Shown here in pieces: positions 15,250 through 16,871 of a stretch of 16,871 nt of DNA. Origin of the DNA: DATFJZ01 sp034660495. Its GTDB lineage: Bacteria; Desulfobacterota; Desulfobacteria; Desulfobacterales; Desulfobacteraceae. The translations under genes and the position numbers were made by a program. How positions within the stretch are numbered: position 1 is the first letter of the stretch; each line of letters begins with the position of its first letter. The notes under the pieces are model-generated. The model did not search any database. It was not told the origin of the DNA and saw only the letters and a program-made list of their open reading frames with translations. The stretch covers positions 1-16,871 of the forward strand of contig JAYEJJ010000131.1 in assembly GCA_034660495.1 (NCBI GenBank), in the 5' to 3' direction.

Positions 15250-15421
15250 AACTCGATGATCCGGTTTTTTATATGAAACACTCGTCATAGCATTGCCATT
15301 ACCGGCGTTTCATTCTTCGTTGTGGCCGGGTCGGTAATCATGGTCCGGCCATGCCGGTTTTATATGAAACAGCCGATTAAGAGCCCCCAGCGGTTACCTG
15401 TCAGGAACGTTGAGAACCAAA
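15250..15421 (+). repeat. Two-part dispersed repeat, copy B, with 112-bp middle
   Basis: The head (15250-15270) and tail (15383-15421) match copy A at 12580-12649 in the same orientation. The 112-bp middle is unique to this copy. CCGGTTTTTTATATGAAACA (15261-15280) recurs at 15354-15371 with two T fewer, so most of the middle lies between direct repeats. ATTACCG (15298-15304) and CGGTAAT (15332-15338) form an inverted repeat inside it. No gene is seen. Confidence 0.7.
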
Positions 15422-15430
15422 GGAAATAAG

Positions 15431-15521
15431 GCTTTTTGCCCTGCCAGGCGTTAAAAAATCAAGCTGTTTGAGGACCGCAGGCCGCAGTGCCGCCGATTTT
15501 TAGCCTGGCAGGGCAAAAAGC
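15431..15521. repeat. 91-nt palindrome with 19-bp perfect arms (REP/MITE-like)
   Basis: GCTTTTTGCCCTGCCAGGC (15431-15449) is the exact reverse complement of 15503-15521. The pairing continues inward imperfectly (GTTAAAAAATC against GATTTTTA). The centre reads AAGCTGTTTGAGGACCGCAG. It lies between acyP and the convergent LUD gene, 9 bp from the end of repeat copy B. The form fits a REP/BIME-like or small nonautonomous element; it could also end transcription from both sides. Confidence 0.7.
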
Positions 15522-15574
15522 AAGCAAGATGCGAAGATTAATTTTTGGAAGATCCCTAAACTTTTTTTATATTT

Positions 15575-16228
15575 CTAAAATCCAAGATCCTCATTTATCA
15601 ATATTACTTTTACTCTGTCTTTGGGAAAACTTTTTTCTGTAATGGTCCAGGTATTACATATACGGTCAGGACTGCTGCAGTCATGGCAGAACCCCTTTTC
15701 CCTGCACGGGGTTTTTTTGTCAAGATTCATGGCATTGACCGGTGCAGCATAATTTTTAATTCTGAACATTGCATCTTCTATGTCACTGCAGATTTTATTC
15801 CTTCCTACTAAAATGATAACATTTTTCGGGCCAAAGGTAATTCCGCAGACCCTGTTTCCGATCATATCCAGGTTGACAAGCTGTCCGTCCTCAGTAACGC
15901 CGTTCGTACCTGTAATAAAAAGATCAACAAGCAGAGATTTTCTGCGAAGCGCCATGGATTCTGCTGCTGCAAGGGACCTGTCAAAGGTATTGAGAACCTC
16001 AAATCTCTCATCATCCTTAAGCGCATGAAAAAGGCCTGTGGAAACAAAGGTCATTGAGCCCCCCCAGGAAATACTTTTAACCTTAAGCCTGAGCAGTATC
16101 TGATCAAGCACGATTTCCTTAGCCTTTTCTGTATTTTCTGCAATGTAAGGATCAAAACTGTTTTTTTTAAGCTTTTCTTTAACAAGTTCAAGCTTAAGCT
16201 TCCAATAATTGTCTATGGGATTTTTCAT
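15575..16228 (-). CDS. LUD-domain protein (LutC/YkgG-like, four-Cys tail)
   Basis: A 217-residue cytoplasmic protein of the LUD (lactate-utilisation, former DUF162) family. Motifs: SWGGSMT (54-60), LFITGTNGVTEDGQLVNLDMIGNRV (about 103-127), FGPKNVIILVGRNKI and RIKNYAAPVNA. The tail has four Cys, C175, C181, C184 and C191 (TPCREKGFCHDC...RICN), which could bind a metal or Fe-S cluster. Start 16228 was chosen because GGAGG lies 8 bp upstream; a TTG at 16267 is weaker. The LutA and LutB partners of lactate oxidation are not present, and this stand-alone type with the Cys tail is not proven to act in lactate metabolism. Confidence 0.88.
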   Translation of the reverse strand: MKNPIDNYWKLKLELVKEKLKKNSFDPYIAENTEKAKEIVLDQILLRLKVKSISWGGSMTFVSTGLFHALKDDERFEVLNTFDRSLAAAESMALRRKSLLVDLFITGTNGVTEDGQLVNLDMIGNRVCGITFGPKNVIILVGRNKICSDIEDAMFRIKNYAAPVNAMNLDKKTPCREKGFCHDCSSPDRICNTWTITEKSFPKDRVKVILINEDLGF

Positions 16229-16275
16229 TGAATCAGCCTCCAGATATTTTTGTTTGTATTTCACCAAATATTTGA

Positions 16276-16305
16276 ATTTTAACTGAAACTAATGGGAAGT
16301 TGCAA
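16276..16305 (-). promoter_or_regulatory. Candidate promoter for the LUD gene
   Basis: On the minus strand TTGCAA (16305-16300), an 18-bp spacer and TAAAAT (16281-16276) lie about 48 bp upstream of the start codon. The region is very AT-rich, so chance matches are easy. Confidence 0.3.
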
Positions 16306-16342
16306 TGGTTTTTATTTTTTTTCATTTTTTTAAAAAAAAAGA

Positions 16343-16371
16343 TTGACTTAATAAAATTACTTTTTTATAGT
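16343..16371 (+). promoter_or_regulatory. Near-consensus sigma-70 promoter without a downstream gene
   Basis: TTGACT (16343-16348), a 17-bp spacer and TATAGT (16366-16371) are close to consensus and optimally spaced. It points away from the LUD gene into a region with no plus-strand reading frame. Confidence 0.45.
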
Positions 16372-16696
16372 CGCAGATACGATATAAATTAAATTCATTA
16401 TTTTTATATCATTTTTTTTCTAAGTTAATAAACAATAACAGCCCTGGTTATATAAAACAAGATATTACAGATCAGCCCATAAGAAACTGGCAACAAAACT
16501 CAACACAGGGCTGACTGAACTATCACAGATTTATTCAAATTAAAGCCAGGATATTTTGAGGTCTGAAAACTTGATCAGCTCATTCGCACTTTCTAAGGAA
16601 CTTCTCTTTGCTCATATTTGTTAAATGAAGATATTCATTACAATATAAGCAGCAGAAGTCAGTCAGGGTCCACAGTTCAATATTGTATGTTTTTTT
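16372..16696. other. AT-rich stretch without a supported gene
   Basis: No plus-strand frame of note is present. CAGCCCTG (16439-16446) and CAGGGCTG (16506-16513) form an inverted repeat 59 bp apart. A 67-residue minus-strand frame (16580-16783) has no recognisable domain and runs into the IS-like hairpin, so it is not called. If the promoter at 16343 is active, this is where an untranslated RNA would lie. Confidence 0.45.
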
Positions 16697-16714
16697 CCAA
16701 TATTGCAATATTGG
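16697..16714. promoter_or_regulatory. Perfect 18-bp palindrome
   Basis: CCAATATTGCAATATTGG is its own reverse complement. A half-copy, CAATATTG, lies 10 bp to its left (16679-16686). Such spaced repeats can be regulator sites; no promoter or gene is seen next to it. Confidence 0.35.
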
Positions 16715-16745
16715 CTTGTTCAGAATAGACCAGCTTTCAACCCAT

Positions 16746-16871
16746 GTCAACAACCCCTCGGCTAAAGACCGAGGGGCTTGCAAGGCAACTTGTAAGCCCG
16801 GTTGATTAGCCTAAGTCTTAACTGACTACGTTACATTGGAATATATAGTCATCCCAAGGTACTCCACACGC
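16746..16871 (-). mobile_element. IS200/IS605-like element end, continuing past the window
   Basis: CCCCTCGG (16754-16761) and CCGAGGGG (16769-16776) enclose the loop CTAAAGA, identical to the loop at 86-92. Directly after, GGGCTTGCAAG (16774-16784) pairs with CTTGTAAGCCC (16789-16799) around GCAA, an 11-bp stem with one G-T pair. The hairpins share three bases, so they compete. Read on the minus strand, the layout (hairpin, then TTGTTGAC) fits the right end of an IS200/IS605 element with the 3' end of a TnpB guide RNA; the tnpB gene would lie beyond 16871. No coding part is visible, so this is inference. Confidence 0.4.

Noticed and set aside
15431..15521. Integron attC site
   Set aside because: The palindrome has much longer perfect arms than attC and lacks paired RYYYAAC and GTTRRRY boxes; no integrase is nearby.
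16580..16783. Minus-strand 67-residue frame at the right edge
   Set aside because: No family resemblance; its start lies inside the IS-like hairpin region. It could be a decayed fragment but cannot be supported.
1..16871. CRISPR array, tRNA or rRNA genes
   Set aside because: No regularly spaced repeats, cloverleaf-like sequence or rRNA-like segment was noticed on reading both strands.

Overview
The window is about 16.9 kb from a Gram-negative, motile, probably anaerobic bacterium. The gene content fits a Desulfobacterota (Desulfobacterales-like) chromosome: a CGGC-domain protein, a stand-alone LUD protein with a four-Cys tail, a secreted serpin with a Cys-rich front module, and moderate GC with AT-rich spacers. 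This assignment is inference; there is no rRNA or other marker gene. I see no tRNA, rRNA or CRISPR array.

Layout from left to right. (1) 1-1555: a hairpin resembling an IS200/IS605-type end, then the remains of a two-component sigma-54 activator. The receiver piece lacks its phospho-acceptor half, and the AAA+/Fis part is split by a frameshift just after a run of eight C. (2) 1556-2559: a small CGGC-domain cysteine protein on the minus strand, with a strong ribosome binding site, an ATACCC-TGT-GGGTAT palindrome and a leader hairpin. (3) 2560-4134: a secreted, inhibitory-type serpin with an extra N-terminal module. (4) 12479-4146, minus strand: a tight five-gene run of lipoprotein solute-binding protein (YejA-like), fused double ABC ATPase (YejF-like), circularly permuted YpsA-like protein, rhomboid protease fused to a DnaJ C-terminal-like domain, and a YdbH-like inner-membrane protein. 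Spacings run from 11-bp overlap to 23 bp, so the genes are probably co-transcribed. No permease for the ABC system is present. (5) 13026-15207, plus strand: motA, motB, a PilZ protein and acylphosphatase, all overlapping, i.e. a motor stator with a likely c-di-GMP-responsive partner. (6) 15575-16228, minus strand: a LUD-domain protein. (7) 16229-16871: an AT-rich stretch without a convincing gene, holding a good-looking sigma-70 promoter with no gene behind it, an 18-bp palindrome and, at the edge, a second hairpin with the same loop as the one at position 78.

The most interesting points are these. The minus-strand operon joins peptide uptake, intramembrane proteolysis, a chaperone-type peptide-binding domain and an envelope lipid-transport-like protein, which suggests an envelope or peptide-handling unit. 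The motAB-pilZ-acyP module lies between two direct copies of a two-part repeat (12580-12649 and 15250-15421), and a 91-nt stem-loop with 19-bp perfect arms adjoins the right copy. Both window ends carry hairpins with the same CTAAAGA loop. The serpin and rhomboid-DnaJ proteins have unusual domain combinations.
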